From the NCBI GenBank assembly GCA_027563145.1, contig CP071307.1:434001-498000 (forward strand): 64,000 nt of DNA, read 5' to 3'. The notes beneath the pieces were generated by a model, which saw nothing but the letters and a program-made list of their open reading frames with translations, was not told where the DNA came from and made no database searches. Origin of the DNA: Halocatena halophila. Lineage in GTDB: Archaea; Halobacteriota; Halobacteria; Halobacteriales; Haloarculaceae. Below are positions 1-9,796 of the stretch, piece by piece (the first letter of the stretch is position 1; each line of letters opens with the position of its first letter). The translations under genes and the position numbers were made by a program.

Positions 1-2307
1 GTCGATTCGACACTCGACGATCTGTGCGAGGCCGGGACCGAATCTGACAGATCGACCGAGACCGGTGTCTGCCCGCTTGCTGTTAATCTGCTGGATCTCG
101 CAATGGGCTGTGGACATTTTCTACTCGGTGGTGCCGATCGATTGCTCGTGCGCACACTCACGGAGGTCGATGAATCGAGATCGCTCGGAAGTCTCCGAGA
201 AGAGCTGGTTTCACAGTGTCTCTACGGCGTTGATCGTGATCCACTCGCGGTGGAGGTGTCCAGGGCAGCGCTGTGGCTCTGGTCGCTCCCCGGAGACGGT
301 GGGAAATCGATCGACGTGAACTGCACCACGGGAAACGCATTACTCGGAAGTACAGACCACGAGACGTTTGAAGAAAGCACCAATCTCGATCGGCACCGAC
401 AAATTGCCAACGTTGAAATCGCACGATCTGCGGGCGTCGCTATGCCCGAAGACGCCATCGAAGCGCTCAAAGCGGCCATCTCAACGGACGAGCGCTGGGA
501 GACTCACACGAGAACCGACTGGTTTCAACGGTCCCAGGAGTTCGCCACCGAACAGCAAGTTTTCCACTGGCCGCTTGCATTTCCGTCGGTAACCGAGTTC
601 GATGCCGTGGTGACCAATCCTCCGTATCTCCGGAGCCGGTCGATGGATCGAACCGAAAAACGGGCGTATTCGGCCCACTACACGACGGCAGAGGGGCTGT
701 ACGACAGTTACGGCCTGTTCATCGAACGGGCTGCAACGCTCGGTCGGTGCTGTTCGATGATCGTACCGAACAAATGGACGACGACCGACTACGGCGAGTC
801 GCTCCGTCGGCTGTTGCTCGAAACGTGCTCGCTAGAGCGAATCACGGACGTGTCGAACCTCGACATCTTTCCCGATGCGAGCATCTATCCGGTGATCGTG
901 AAATACACGTCGGACGGACCGACGACAGCGGTTACTGTCGAACGGAGAGCGCCACGCACGACGGTGACGATCGATCGATCCACAATCCAATCGGTAGCAC
1001 AGTCTGTGATTCCGATTCATCTTTCGGCTTCGTTCATTCCCGTTCTTACTGCGGTGCAGTCCATCGAGCAGACGCTGGCGGACCATCTCACGATTTACGA
1101 AGGAATCCATACGGGCAATGCGCGATCGACGCTCGTGGTCGACGATCGCGTCGATGAGACCTGCGAACCACTCGTCGACGGCGAATCACTCGGTCGGTAT
1201 CTCGCTAATTGGAACGGCCAGTGGATCCGATACGACAGATTGCTGCTTGGCGAGGAGGAGTACGCAACCCTTCGAGACGCCGCGAGTTTCGACCGGGAGA
1301 ATAAGCTGCTCATTCGTGACATCAGTTATCGCCCAACCGCGGCGATAGACGAATCGGGATTGTTTCCGCTCAACACGCTCTACTGCGGAATTCGAACGAG
1401 CGATTCGGCCCCGTCGCTTGCGTATCTTCTCGGCGTGTTCAATTCGACGTTCATGGCGGTCTATTACAGACAGCTGTACGGGGGAACACACGTCGGCGGA
1501 GAGTATCTGCGATTCAAGCCAATGTTTACCGAAGAGCTACCGATTCCACCGCCAGATAGCACGACGATCGGTGCGAATCAGCAAGACGAGTTGGCAGAGA
1601 TCCTTCCAGGAGCGGTCCCAGACACCGCTGGAGGATGTGTCGAACTGCTCGTCGAACGCGTTCGTCAGGTCATCGACGAGCAAGACGCACTTGCGATCGA
1701 TCCAACACCAATGCTCGAGGCGGCGGTGCTTACGCCGCTCGAATCGCTGGATGGGTTTGCGTTTCGTGTGACCGACGAGAGTTCATTGTTTCAACAGACT
1801 GCTGACACAGTCGAGGGACTCCGGATTGGATCAGTCGACTGTGTTACGACAGGGCAGACAGTTGGACTCACCTGCACGCTTCGCTATAAACCAGAGCGCG
1901 AGCGGGCGGACACTGACCGATGGGGATACGTCGAAACCGAGCCCGAACCGGTGGCAGAACTCACTACTCAGTCTGGCGCAACCAGACGGGTCGTTCGGCG
2001 TGTCATCGAATACGCCGTCGAACACGGCAAAGGAACGGCTGGATTCCGTCGGTGTGCGACGAAAACGCTCTCGCCAGCCGACCGTCTGGGAGAGATCACC
2101 GTTCCAACCTGCAACAGCCAGGCCTGCACGGCGTTTCACAACCGACTCAAACGCTATGAGACGCTTACTCGTGAGATCGAAACGATCGAATCACTGATCG
2201 ACGAACTCGTGTATGACCTCTATGGTCTCAGTTCCTCGCAGCGGTCAGTGATCGACTCACTGAGCGATTATTCGGCAGAATCGTCGCCAGACAGCGGCTC
2301 CTTGTGA
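1..2307 (+). CDS. Eco57I-type adenine-specific DNA methyltransferase (5' truncated)
   Basis: The open frame runs from the left edge, so the N-terminus lies outside the window; 768 residues remain. It should transfer a methyl group from S-adenosylmethionine to adenine N6. Motif I (DLAMGCGHF, about residue 33) binds the cofactor, and the catalytic NPPY is at residues 206-209. Residues past about 330 resemble the TaqI-like target-recognition part of type IIG enzymes, and the C-terminal 200 residues look like a helical specificity region. No nuclease motif is visible in the part present, but one could lie upstream. The family includes type IIG restriction-modification enzymes and solitary methyltransferases, and I cannot tell these apart here. 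Its 3' end overlaps gnd on the other strand by 40 bp. Confidence 0.85.
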   Translation, partial: VDSTLDDLCEAGTESDRSTETGVCPLAVNLLDLAMGCGHFLLGGADRLLVRTLTEVDESRSLGSLREELVSQCLYGVDRDPLAVEVSRAALWLWSLPGDGGKSIDVNCTTGNALLGSTDHETFEESTNLDRHRQIANVEIARSAGVAMPEDAIEALKAAISTDERWETHTRTDWFQRSQEFATEQQVFHWPLAFPSVTEFDAVVTNPPYLRSRSMDRTEKRAYSAHYTTAEGLYDSYGLFIERAATLGRCCSMIVPNKWTTTDYGESLRRLLLETCSLERITDVSNLDIFPDASIYPVIVKYTSDGPTTAVTVERRAPRTTVTIDRSTIQSVAQSVIPIHLSASFIPVLTAVQSIEQTLADHLTIYEGIHTGNARSTLVVDDRVDETCEPLVDGESLGRYLANWNGQWIRYDRLLLGEEEYATLRDAASFDRENKLLIRDISYRPTAAIDESGLFPLNTLYCGIRTSDSAPSLAYLLGVFNSTFMAVYYRQLYGGTHVGGEYLRFKPMFTEELPIPPPDSTTIGANQQDELAEILPGAVPDTAGGCVELLVERVRQVIDEQDALAIDPTPMLEAAVLTPLESLDGFAFRVTDESSLFQQTADTVEGLRIGSVDCVTTGQTVGLTCTLRYKPERERADTDRWGYVETEPEPVAELTTQSGATRRVVRRVIEYAVEHGKGTAGFRRCATKTLSPADRLGEITVPTCNSQACTAFHNRLKRYETLTREIETIESLIDELVYDLYGLSSSQRSVIDSLSDYSAESSPDSGSL

Positions 2308-3305
2308 TCGGTTTCGTACAGCTCACGGCGGGAACTTCCTGAGACCCGACCGTGCTGGCGTTCGCTCGCCGTGGACTCGTCCTGACCAAACGGGTGGCCA
2401 CCGAAGCCGTGGCGCATCAACGCAATGGCTCGATAGGTGTACTGCTGATGACCACGGGATTTGAACAGCTCGATAACTGATTGGGTGATCACTGGCGCGG
2501 GAACCTCGCCTTTGAACGCCTCCTCGATGAGCCAGTTCACCTCACCAGTGTCCTCGATGTAGTTCGGAATCTCCTCAAGCGGTGGTGTGTCATCGGCGAA
2601 CTGATCGGTCTGGGCGAGTCCCGTTGCCATCAACTCGACCAGCCAGCTTTCGATCACCGACCCATTCGACCAGTTTTCGAACACCGCCTGGAGGTCGAGA
2701 TCGAACTGCCCCGCCGCCAGCAGCTCGACGCCTTCGGCGATCGATTGCAACATCCCGAACTCGATGCCGTTGTGGACGAGTTTGGTGAAATGACCGCTTC
2801 CGGGGGGGCCAGTGTGAACGAGGCCTCCTTCGACCGAAAGGGCATCGAGGAGAGGCTCGGCGATTGCATAGCCGTCCTTTCGGCCACCAACCATGAAACA
2901 CGCACCCTCACGCGCTCGAAAGGGCCCACCGCTCGATCCACAGTCGAGAAAGTAGATGTCGTCCTCCCAGAGTCGACGCTCTCGATCGATCGAGTCGCGC
3001 CAGAAAGAGTTTCCACCGTCGATGAGCACGTCGCCAGCCTCGAACACCGACGCCATCGACTCCAGTTCGCTGTCGATGAGGGGACCAGCCGGAAGCGAAA
3101 TGTACACCACTCGCGGCGGGTCGAGATCATCACGCAGGGACTGGTACGCTCCGGCTCCGTAGACCGTAGCGCCCTGCGCTTCGAGATCAGGCTTTGGTTC
3201 TGGATCGACACCGACGACGGCAATTCCCCTGTCGATCGCCTGTGCCGCCAGGTTCCCGCCCATCCTGCCGAGACCGACAATTCCCAGCTCAGAGTCACGT
3301 ACCAT
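2268..3305 (-). CDS. gnd: 6-phosphogluconate dehydrogenase, decarboxylating (short form)
   Basis: It oxidises 6-phosphogluconate to ribulose 5-phosphate and CO2, the second oxidative step of the pentose phosphate pathway. The 345-residue protein starts with a Rossmann motif (GLGRMGGN, residues 11-18). It then has DGGNSFWRDS (about residue 96), the substrate loop GSSGGPF, and FTKLVHNGIEFGM (about 172-184), which holds the catalytic lysine. This matches the short-form GndA family. I chose the ATG at 3305 because the Rossmann fold begins right after it; an upstream ATG at 3371 would add 22 unlikely residues. The acidic tail (after about residue 310) overlaps the methyltransferase gene. An Azf-like glucose-6-phosphate dehydrogenase lies two genes away, which supports the pathway assignment. 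Confidence 0.92.
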   Translation of the reverse strand: MVRDSELGIVGLGRMGGNLAAQAIDRGIAVVGVDPEPKPDLEAQGATVYGAGAYQSLRDDLDPPRVVYISLPAGPLIDSELESMASVFEAGDVLIDGGNSFWRDSIDRERRLWEDDIYFLDCGSSGGPFRAREGACFMVGGRKDGYAIAEPLLDALSVEGGLVHTGPPGSGHFTKLVHNGIEFGMLQSIAEGVELLAAGQFDLDLQAVFENWSNGSVIESWLVELMATGLAQTDQFADDTPPLEEIPNYIEDTGEVNWLIEEAFKGEVPAPVITQSVIELFKSRGHQQYTYRAIALMRHGFGGHPFGQDESTASERQHGRVSGSSRRELYETDHKEPLSGDDSAE

Positions 3306-3706
3306 GGCTATGAATCGAGTATGGATATTGCACGAGACATCACCCCCTAAACATGAGGCCTGCAAACGCAACTACGATCAAAGGCCAAAGAGAACTATAA
3401 ATAAATAAAATAGACTATCATAAGACATAGTAGTAATAATATATTCTATCATGGTAAAATAAACAATTCAATTTAGTAGTACTAAAATATTAGTGTTCAA
3501 CTGTGCATAACTGCACCAATGCATCGGGTAGATTTCGATTGGCAGATCCCGCACGGAACAAACAACTCGTTGGTTCCATGGTGGAGCAGTAATCAGGCAT
3601 ACGACCAGTTCGGTATCTCCTCCTCAATTAATCGCTGGTGGACCCAAAAGCAGGAATTAATGGCCAAATCGTGGTTGCATTCGGGCATCTCCCGCAGAGG
3701 AAAGCG
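3306..3706. other. AT-rich intergenic region between gnd and the sugar porter
   Basis: This 400-bp divergent gap is very AT-rich (for example 3395-3490), unlike its flanks. It must hold promoters for gnd (leftward) and the sugar porter (rightward). TATA-like stretches are common, and I cannot pick the functional ones. No coding sequence is convincing. A GAGG motif just upstream of 3707 is a plausible ribosome binding site for the porter. Confidence 0.5.
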
Positions 3707-5149
3707 ATGAACACGATCGATCGACTCGCCAACGCGGAGCGACCGCACAACCCGTTCATCTACGTGATGGCGATAATCGTCGCATTCAATGGGTTGCTGT
3801 TCGGGTTCGACACTGGTGTCGTCTCCGGGGCATTGTTGTACATCCGGGAATCCTTTCATCTATCGACAGTAATGCAAGAAGCGGTGGTGAGCAGTGTCCT
3901 GGTGGGAGCAATGGTCGGTGCGTTCACCGGTGGGAACCTGGCTGACCGATTCGGACGACGACGACTGACGATTTTGGGCTCGATCGTATTTTTCGTCGCC
4001 TCGATCGGAATGGCACTTTCCACCAACGTCTACGTGCTCGTCGGCTGGCGACTGATCGAGGGTGTCGCTGTCGGGTTCGCATCGATTGTCGGAACGCTGT
4101 ACATCTCAGAGATCGCTCCATCGGACATCCGTGGATCGCTTGGATTTTTCCAGCAATTGATGATCACGATCGGCATCCTGTTGGCGTACGTGACGAACTA
4201 CGTGTTCGCACCAACGTTTTTGGGCGTTATCGGCTGGCGGTGGATGCTCGGATTTGGTGCTGTCCCCGCGGCCGTGCTCGGGATTGGTGTGTATTTCATG
4301 CCGGAAAGTCCGCGGTGGCTCATCAACAACGGCCAGCCCGAGAAGGCAAAACAGGTGCTCAGTCGGCTCCGGAGTCACGACGAACTAGCGGACGAAATCG
4401 AACAGATTCGAAGCGTGAGTAAAGCAGAACAGAAGGGCTCGCTTGCCGATTTGCGCGAACCGTGGGTTCGCCCGGCACTCATCGTCGGTATCGCGCTCGC
4501 ATTCATCCAGCAGATCACTGGGATCAACAGCGTGATCTACTACGCCCCGACGGTGTTGCAGGGACTTGGCTTTTCGAACGTGGCATCGATCGCGGGCACG
4601 GTTGGTGTAGGAATTGTCAACACCACACTGACAATCGTCGCGATTTTGCTGGCCGACCGAGTCGGCAGGCGACCGCTGTTACTCGTCGGGACCGGTGGGA
4701 TGGCACTGATGTTGGTGATCCTGGGCGGGAGCTTTTTCGTTCCCGGACTTGCTGGTGTCATCGGCTGGATCACCCTCATAAGCATGATTCTCTACGTTGC
4801 GTTCTTTGCGATCGGGCTCGGTCCGGTCTACTGGCTGTTGATCGCAGAGATCTACCCGCTTCGCATTCGTGGCACCGCAGAAGGCGTCGCGAGCGTGTTC
4901 AACTGGCTGGCAAACTTCCTCGTTGCACTCACGTTCCTGTCCGTAGTCGACACGCTGGGAAAGGGAATCTCCTTTTGGATACTCGGTGCCTTCACAATTC
5001 TCGGATTCATCTTCATCTACGAGCAGGTCCCGGAAACGATGGGGCGCTCGCTCGAGGAGATCGAAGCAGAGCTTCAGGACCGAGCCCTTGTCGGTGGTGA
5101 GACGACAGGAGCGCTCCCGAAAAGTCGTGACGACATCGACCGGCCGTGA
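3707..5149 (+). CDS. Sugar porter family MFS transporter
   Basis: A 480-residue membrane protein with 12 predicted helices. It has the sugar-porter signatures: GNLADRFGRRR in the loop after helix 2, PESPRWL before the central loop, a second DRVGRRP in the C-terminal half, and PETMGRSLEEIE after helix 12. Family members import hexoses or pentoses with protons or by facilitated diffusion; the substrate cannot be read from the sequence. The ATG at 3707 is preceded by GAGG and followed directly by the first helix. The next gene converges and is only 2 bp away. Its position between gnd and the Azf-like gene suggests that it feeds a glucose-oxidising pathway. Confidence 0.9.
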   Translation: MNTIDRLANAERPHNPFIYVMAIIVAFNGLLFGFDTGVVSGALLYIRESFHLSTVMQEAVVSSVLVGAMVGAFTGGNLADRFGRRRLTILGSIVFFVASIGMALSTNVYVLVGWRLIEGVAVGFASIVGTLYISEIAPSDIRGSLGFFQQLMITIGILLAYVTNYVFAPTFLGVIGWRWMLGFGAVPAAVLGIGVYFMPESPRWLINNGQPEKAKQVLSRLRSHDELADEIEQIRSVSKAEQKGSLADLREPWVRPALIVGIALAFIQQITGINSVIYYAPTVLQGLGFSNVASIAGTVGVGIVNTTLTIVAILLADRVGRRPLLLVGTGGMALMLVILGGSFFVPGLAGVIGWITLISMILYVAFFAIGLGPVYWLLIAEIYPLRIRGTAEGVASVFNWLANFLVALTFLSVVDTLGKGISFWILGAFTILGFIFIYEQVPETMGRSLEEIEAELQDRALVGGETTGALPKSRDDIDRP

Positions 5150-5151
5150 AC

Positions 5152-5934
5152 TTATCTTTCTTCGAGTATTTCCGTGGCGTTGTCTCGTGGTTGATAGCCC
5201 AGCGTTCGCTGGGTGTGCGTAATAGACAGATACCGATCGTCGTTTCTGGAAATCGCATGCACTGTGAGCGGGCTCTCATCGATGGGTGCTTCGATTGCCC
5301 GTGTTATGCCATGAACGCAGTCTCGGTGACTGAGAAACATTGCGCGAGCAAAGCGTTTTGCGTCCTCGGGGTGGGGGCTATCGGAATCACGCTGGGTCGC
5401 TTCGAGTTGTTCGGGCGTCATGAACCAGCCGATGCGGAAGTTGACCACCTCGAGATCATAGCGCTTTGCGAAATACGCACCAAGTCCTTCACAGGCCACT
5501 TTGGTGGTGCCGTACAATGAATCCGGACGGGGTGGCGTCTCCGGATAGACCGTTGGCGCGTCTGGTGACATCGTCTCCGGTTCCGTTGGTGAATCGATGT
5601 CCGCCATGTTGACGGCGTGATTCGAACTGGCGTAGATCACGCGATCGAGATCGTTCTCTACGGCCGCGTAGTACGCGTTGTACGTGCCGTTGATGTTGGG
5701 TTCCCAGAGATCGTCCCACTCGGCGTACGGCGAGGAGTTTGCCGCGAGGTGAATCAACACGTCGTGGTCGGCAAGGACTGTAGTGAATCGATCGCGGTCG
5801 GTGATATCAAGAGATGTGGAGTCGATGTCGTCGTACGAGCTCCGAGTCAGTGCGGTGATATCGTGCCCCTCGAGTCGGTCAAGGAGTATCCGTCCGATGT
5901 TTCCCTCCGCACCAGTAATGGCAATACGAGCCAT
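5152..5934 (-). CDS. azf: Azf-like glucose-6-phosphate dehydrogenase (SDR family)
   Basis: A 260-residue extended short-chain dehydrogenase. It has the NAD-binding GAEGNIGR (residues 8-15), the catalytic pair Y141 and K145 (YGTTK) and the SSNHAVN segment typical of this subgroup. It resembles the archaeal Zwischenferment (Azf) described in Haloferax volcanii, an NAD-dependent glucose-6-phosphate dehydrogenase unrelated to bacterial Zwf. Uronate dehydrogenases are close relatives and remain an alternative. The nearby gnd supports the oxidative pentose phosphate assignment. The ATG at 5934 sits directly before the Rossmann strand. The gene is convergent with the sugar porter, with 2 bp between the stops. 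Confidence 0.72.
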   Translation of the reverse strand: MARIAITGAEGNIGRILLDRLEGHDITALTRSSYDDIDSTSLDITDRDRFTTVLADHDVLIHLAANSSPYAEWDDLWEPNINGTYNAYYAAVENDLDRVIYASSNHAVNMADIDSPTEPETMSPDAPTVYPETPPRPDSLYGTTKVACEGLGAYFAKRYDLEVVNFRIGWFMTPEQLEATQRDSDSPHPEDAKRFARAMFLSHRDCVHGITRAIEAPIDESPLTVHAISRNDDRYLSITHTQRTLGYQPRDNATEILEER

Positions 5935-6065
5935 GGATGCTGAATCGATCCTTGGACACATAATCGTTGAGGCAGAAAGTGGTATGGTTCCAACATTACC
6001 ACACGGTTCGACCGTGACATTCTACTGGAAAATTTCCTAAGATGGTTGGGTTCATGGGTGTGTGC

Positions 6066-7913
6066 ATGGACGGATACACCCCGATCGAACAGTACGGTGT
6101 AATTGGTAATCTCGAAACGTGTGCATTGATCGGACCGACCGGTTCGATCGACTGGTTGTGTCTCCCGAAACTGGAGTCGCCGAGCGTGTTCGGGGCACTA
6201 CTTGATGCCGACAACGGCGGTCACTTTGCCCTCCAGCCATCGGAATTCGACACGTCCGAGCAATCCTACATTGATCGGACGAACGTCCTGCAGACAGACT
6301 TCACTACACCACGCGGAACCGTTACCGTCACGGATTTTATGCCACTCTCGGCACGCTCATCAGACATGGAACCCGAAGCGCCTGGGCTCTACCGCCAGCT
6401 TAGCTGCACTTCAGGGACAGTGGATCTACGGCTGTCGTTCGATCCGCAGTTTAACTATGCTACCGACGCAGGGACCATCACGATCGACTCGGAGACGATC
6501 GTTGCCCGTGGGGGCGGCGCACGACTGACGCTCTCGGTGCCCCCAGAGTGGCAAACCGCCACAGCAATCACATCAGGGGGTGCATATCAGACGACTGCAA
6601 GCGTTTCTTCGGGAGAAACGGTCTGGTTCGTGCTCGGATTCGGCGGTCCCCCAACCGAACCAGCAGCCTGCACCTCGCTTCTCACGGAAACGGTCGAATT
6701 CTGGCGTGAGTGGCTCCACGATTGCGACGCAGAATCCTGCGTGTTCTACGGGCCACACCACGAGGCAATCGTTCGCTCGGAGCTCGCACTCAAGTTGCTT
6801 ACACGCCGTGGCTCCGGCGCGATTGCAGCAGCTGCGACAACATCATTACCGGAAGCAGTTGGTGCAGGGAGAAACTGGGACTATCGATTCAGTTGGATCA
6901 GAGACAGTGCATTCACACTCCGTGCCTACGCAGCTCTGGGACACATGAGAGAAGGCAGAGCATATCTCAACCGGTATCTCAAGATCAATAACATTCGAGA
7001 TCCGTCCACTATTGCTCCGCTGTTCGCACTTGAGGTGGATGGACCAACGGACGAACGGACGCTCGAACAGTTCGACGGCTATCGGGGATCGAGCCCGGTT
7101 CGCGTCGGCAACGATGCCACAGCACAAACACAACTCGACACGTACGGAGAGTTGGTCGTCGCAATTTCAGAATTGATCGCCGCCGAACCCGACGTGACAG
7201 AGCCCTATTGGGAGGCGATCGAACGGCTGGTCAACTACATTTGTGACCACTGGAGGAAGCCGGACTCTGGCATCTGGGAGGTACGGGATGGACCCCGCCA
7301 GTTCGTTTACTCCAAAGTAATGTGCTGGGCTGGTCTCAGCCGGGGGATCTCGATCGCAGCGTCGGACGATTCGATCGACGGTCCTATCGAGCGGTGGCGA
7401 TCCAAACGAGATGCTATTCGCGACACCGTCCTCAAGAAAGGATACAACGACAGCGTTGGGAGTTTCACGCAAACGTTCGATGGCACCACGATCGATGCCA
7501 CCTGTCTGTTATTTCCGCTGTTGGGATTCATCGACGCGACTGACGATCGGATGGAACAGTCGATCGATGCCGTGCTCGAAACACTCACAACGGCGGATGG
7601 ACTTGTTCGGCGCTACGAGGAGGCCGGCGACGACCTTGACGGTGATGAGGGAGCGTTCGTACTCTGTTCGTTCTGGCTTGTCATGGCGCTCGTCGAGTGT
7701 GGGAGAACTGAGCGTGCGGCGTCGATTTTCGACGCTGTCCTGGAGTATCGTGGACCACTCGGCCTGTTTGCCGAAGAAATCGATCCCGAGACCGGTGCCC
7801 AGCTCGGAAACGTTCCACAGGCGTTCAGCCACATCGGCGTAATCAACGCTGCACTCCACCTCAGAAGCGACGAATTCGAGGAGGTGGACAGATCCCTGGA
7901 GGGTGTGCTGTGA
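6066..7913 (+). CDS. GH15 glucoamylase/trehalase-like glycoside hydrolase
   Basis: A 615-residue protein with the two-part GH15 layout: an N-terminal beta-sandwich (about 1-250) and a C-terminal alpha/alpha barrel. Visible family blocks are NWDYRFSWIRDSAFTLRAY (about 269-287), GSSPVRVGNDA with a following QLDTYGE (about 345-362), and FAEEIDPETG (about 568), which carries the likely catalytic base. Members release glucose from alpha-1,4-glucans or split trehalose; the sequence does not decide which. There is no signal peptide, so it probably acts in the cytoplasm on storage glucan or imported oligosaccharides. Its glucose product could enter the neighbouring oxidative route after phosphorylation. 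ATG 6066 was preferred to 6042 because the family start (DGYTPIEQYGVIGN) follows it. Confidence 0.88.
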   Translation: MDGYTPIEQYGVIGNLETCALIGPTGSIDWLCLPKLESPSVFGALLDADNGGHFALQPSEFDTSEQSYIDRTNVLQTDFTTPRGTVTVTDFMPLSARSSDMEPEAPGLYRQLSCTSGTVDLRLSFDPQFNYATDAGTITIDSETIVARGGGARLTLSVPPEWQTATAITSGGAYQTTASVSSGETVWFVLGFGGPPTEPAACTSLLTETVEFWREWLHDCDAESCVFYGPHHEAIVRSELALKLLTRRGSGAIAAAATTSLPEAVGAGRNWDYRFSWIRDSAFTLRAYAALGHMREGRAYLNRYLKINNIRDPSTIAPLFALEVDGPTDERTLEQFDGYRGSSPVRVGNDATAQTQLDTYGELVVAISELIAAEPDVTEPYWEAIERLVNYICDHWRKPDSGIWEVRDGPRQFVYSKVMCWAGLSRGISIAASDDSIDGPIERWRSKRDAIRDTVLKKGYNDSVGSFTQTFDGTTIDATCLLFPLLGFIDATDDRMEQSIDAVLETLTTADGLVRRYEEAGDDLDGDEGAFVLCSFWLVMALVECGRTERAASIFDAVLEYRGPLGLFAEEIDPETGAQLGNVPQAFSHIGVINAALHLRSDEFEEVDRSLEGVL

Positions 7914-7946
7914 GCTGACCATCACATGACAACTGTACAACTGTAA

Positions 7947-7952
7947 TTTTTT
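7947..7952 (+). terminator. T-run terminator after GH15 gene
   Basis: Six consecutive T residues lie 34 bp past the GH15 stop codon. Archaeal RNA polymerase terminates at such U-tracts without a strong hairpin. This is a suggestion from sequence only. Confidence 0.4.
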
Positions 7953-8065
7953 GCCGTCGGTCGTTCACGCGACCGAAATTATCGTCTGTGCTACCGGGTG
8001 GCCAACGAAACGGGCGGTGTGATCCTCCCACCGCCGTGTTCACACGAGCTGAACGCCCTGGCAGT

Positions 8066-9796
8066 TCAGACGTTTTCGACGATCGTGTCGAGCAGGGTTT
8101 CGTTCCAGTCCTGAGCGAGATCCCAGAACATTACGCCCTGCATCCCGCGCTCTTTGGCGAACGCGACTTTGGTTGCGATCGACTGTTCGTCATCGTAGCT
8201 TATGATCGTGTTCTCTTCGGTGTTGACGAGATACGGGACGTTGCCCGGTTCGTGGAACTTGCGCTCCCAGCCCTCCGTGTCGATGTAGTTTTCCTCGAGG
8301 TCGCCGAAGTCGAACGCTCCGGTCGGATCGGCTCCGTCTTCGAGGGTGTGATGCCAGGTTCCTTCGGGGAGCCCAGAGTACGAGCCATACAGTTCCGTCC
8401 CGTTGAAGCCACGGCCGTAGAACGGAAGTCCGAGAACAAGCTCGTCGTACGCAGCCGGGGGTGCGGGTGGATACTCCCACTGTCCCGGCCAGTAGCCCGT
8501 TTCGCCGTGATCACCGGCCCAGAGTTTATCAACGGAGTATTCGGCGTAGTACTGCGCGTGATAGGTCTCTCCGTACTGGCCGTTTTCGGTCGGATGGCCG
8601 TCACCGTTCAGCGGTGCGTTCAGCCCTGCCACGTCCATCCACGAGCCAGTGAAATCGTACGACATGATCATGGCGTAATCGCAGATCTCGCCGATCTCGC
8701 CGTGGCGGAGCCCACCGGCGTTCCAGTCGGACCCACCGTTGGCAACGGAAAGCCAGTACCGTTTGCCATCTTCAGCACTGGCGGCGTCAAGTTCGTCGCG
8801 CAACGCTTCGAGCAGGGAGATGTGCGTCTCGTAGTCCGTGTTGGAGCCACACTGACAGAGTCCCTGCTGGCTGCCCGGGTGTTCCCAGTCGATATCGACG
8901 CCATCGAGATTGTACTCTCTGACGATTTCGACGGCTCGTTGGGCGAAGCTCTGGCGCGTGCTCTCGGTGGCGGCGATCTCCGAGAAGCCGGTCGAATCGG
9001 CCCAGCCCCCGATCGAGACGTGGATTCTGGTGTCGGCCGCTGGCCCGGCTTTGAGATCGCGGAACGCCGCAAGGTTCGACTGGTCTTGCTCGCTCATGAT
9101 CGTCGGCTCGGCTGCGTCGGCATCGACGCCGAGGAAGGCGTATTTCACGTCAGTGAGCTTGCTCCAGGGAACGTCCGCCGGGTAGTAGTCGTGCTCTGGT
9201 GTGGCCTTCCAGCCGGGGTAGTAGCCGATCACCTTGAATTCGTCGGGAGAAGCGTCGACAGTTACGGTCGTGGTGACCGTGTCGGTCGCTCCGACGTCGT
9301 CAGTGACGGTGAGCGCGACCGAATGGGTTCCCTCCGTATCGAAGGTGTGTGAGACGGTTTCCCCCGTCAGATCGGTCGATCCGTCGTCACCGATATCCCA
9401 GACGTATTCGGTTATCGTGCCGTCGCTGTCGGTCGATTCACCGGCGTCGAACGTAACCGTTGTCCCCGGTTCTGGGACAGTAGGTGTAACGGAAATGCTT
9501 GCCGTCGGTCCCTCATTCTCTGAACCATCGTCATCATCGTCGCCGCCATCAGAGTCACAGTCGCCGAGCTTCGTCCAGACGTTTTTCGATGCGTCCGGTT
9601 CGTTGCCGCGCGTCCACCACTCCGACTGGTAGAGCACGCCCTCGTAAACGACCTTCGTTGAACCATCATACGTGGCATTCGGGTCCCACTCCTGGATTGA
9701 TGAACAGTCGGCACCAGCGGCGAATCCGCTGAGAACGCCCAGCGATACTGGCACTGTCGATACGGCTTTGAGTATATCACGTCGTGATTGTTGCAT
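8066..9796 (-). CDS. Secreted GH18 chitinase with CBM5/12 and PKD domains
   Basis: A 576-residue exported endochitinase-type enzyme. Domains in order: a Tat signal (SRRDILKA, cleaved near residue 28); a CBM5/12-type chitin-binding module (about 33-75) with WDPNATY and WWTRGNEP; an Asp-rich linker; a PKD domain (about 92-178); and a GH18 barrel (about 185-576). The barrel carries SIGGW and the catalytic DGVDIDWEHPG, whose final Glu is the proton donor. GH18 enzymes cut chitin beta-1,4 bonds with retention. The start at 9796 puts the RR motif at residue 5; a longer GTG-started frame is improbable. It is followed in tandem by a second chitinase with related architecture, transcribed in the same direction. 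Confidence 0.93.
   Translation of the reverse strand: MQQSRRDILKAVSTVPVSLGVLSGFAAGADCSSIQEWDPNATYDGSTKVVYEGVLYQSEWWTRGNEPDASKNVWTKLGDCDSDGGDDDDDGSENEGPTASISVTPTVPEPGTTVTFDAGESTDSDGTITEYVWDIGDDGSTDLTGETVSHTFDTEGTHSVALTVTDDVGATDTVTTTVTVDASPDEFKVIGYYPGWKATPEHDYYPADVPWSKLTDVKYAFLGVDADAAEPTIMSEQDQSNLAAFRDLKAGPAADTRIHVSIGGWADSTGFSEIAATESTRQSFAQRAVEIVREYNLDGVDIDWEHPGSQQGLCQCGSNTDYETHISLLEALRDELDAASAEDGKRYWLSVANGGSDWNAGGLRHGEIGEICDYAMIMSYDFTGSWMDVAGLNAPLNGDGHPTENGQYGETYHAQYYAEYSVDKLWAGDHGETGYWPGQWEYPPAPPAAYDELVLGLPFYGRGFNGTELYGSYSGLPEGTWHHTLEDGADPTGAFDFGDLEENYIDTEGWERKFHEPGNVPYLVNTEENTIISYDDEQSIATKVAFAKERGMQGVMFWDLAQDWNETLLDTIVENV

Noticed and set aside
2481-3350. Open frame of 289 codons on the plus strand
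   Set aside because: It is antisense to gnd, whose motifs are clear.
7988-9352. Open frame of 454 codons on the plus strand
   Set aside because: It lies opposite a well-supported GH18 chitinase. Its composition (Val, Arg and Gly-rich, few acidic residues) is what an antisense frame of a haloarchaeal gene gives.
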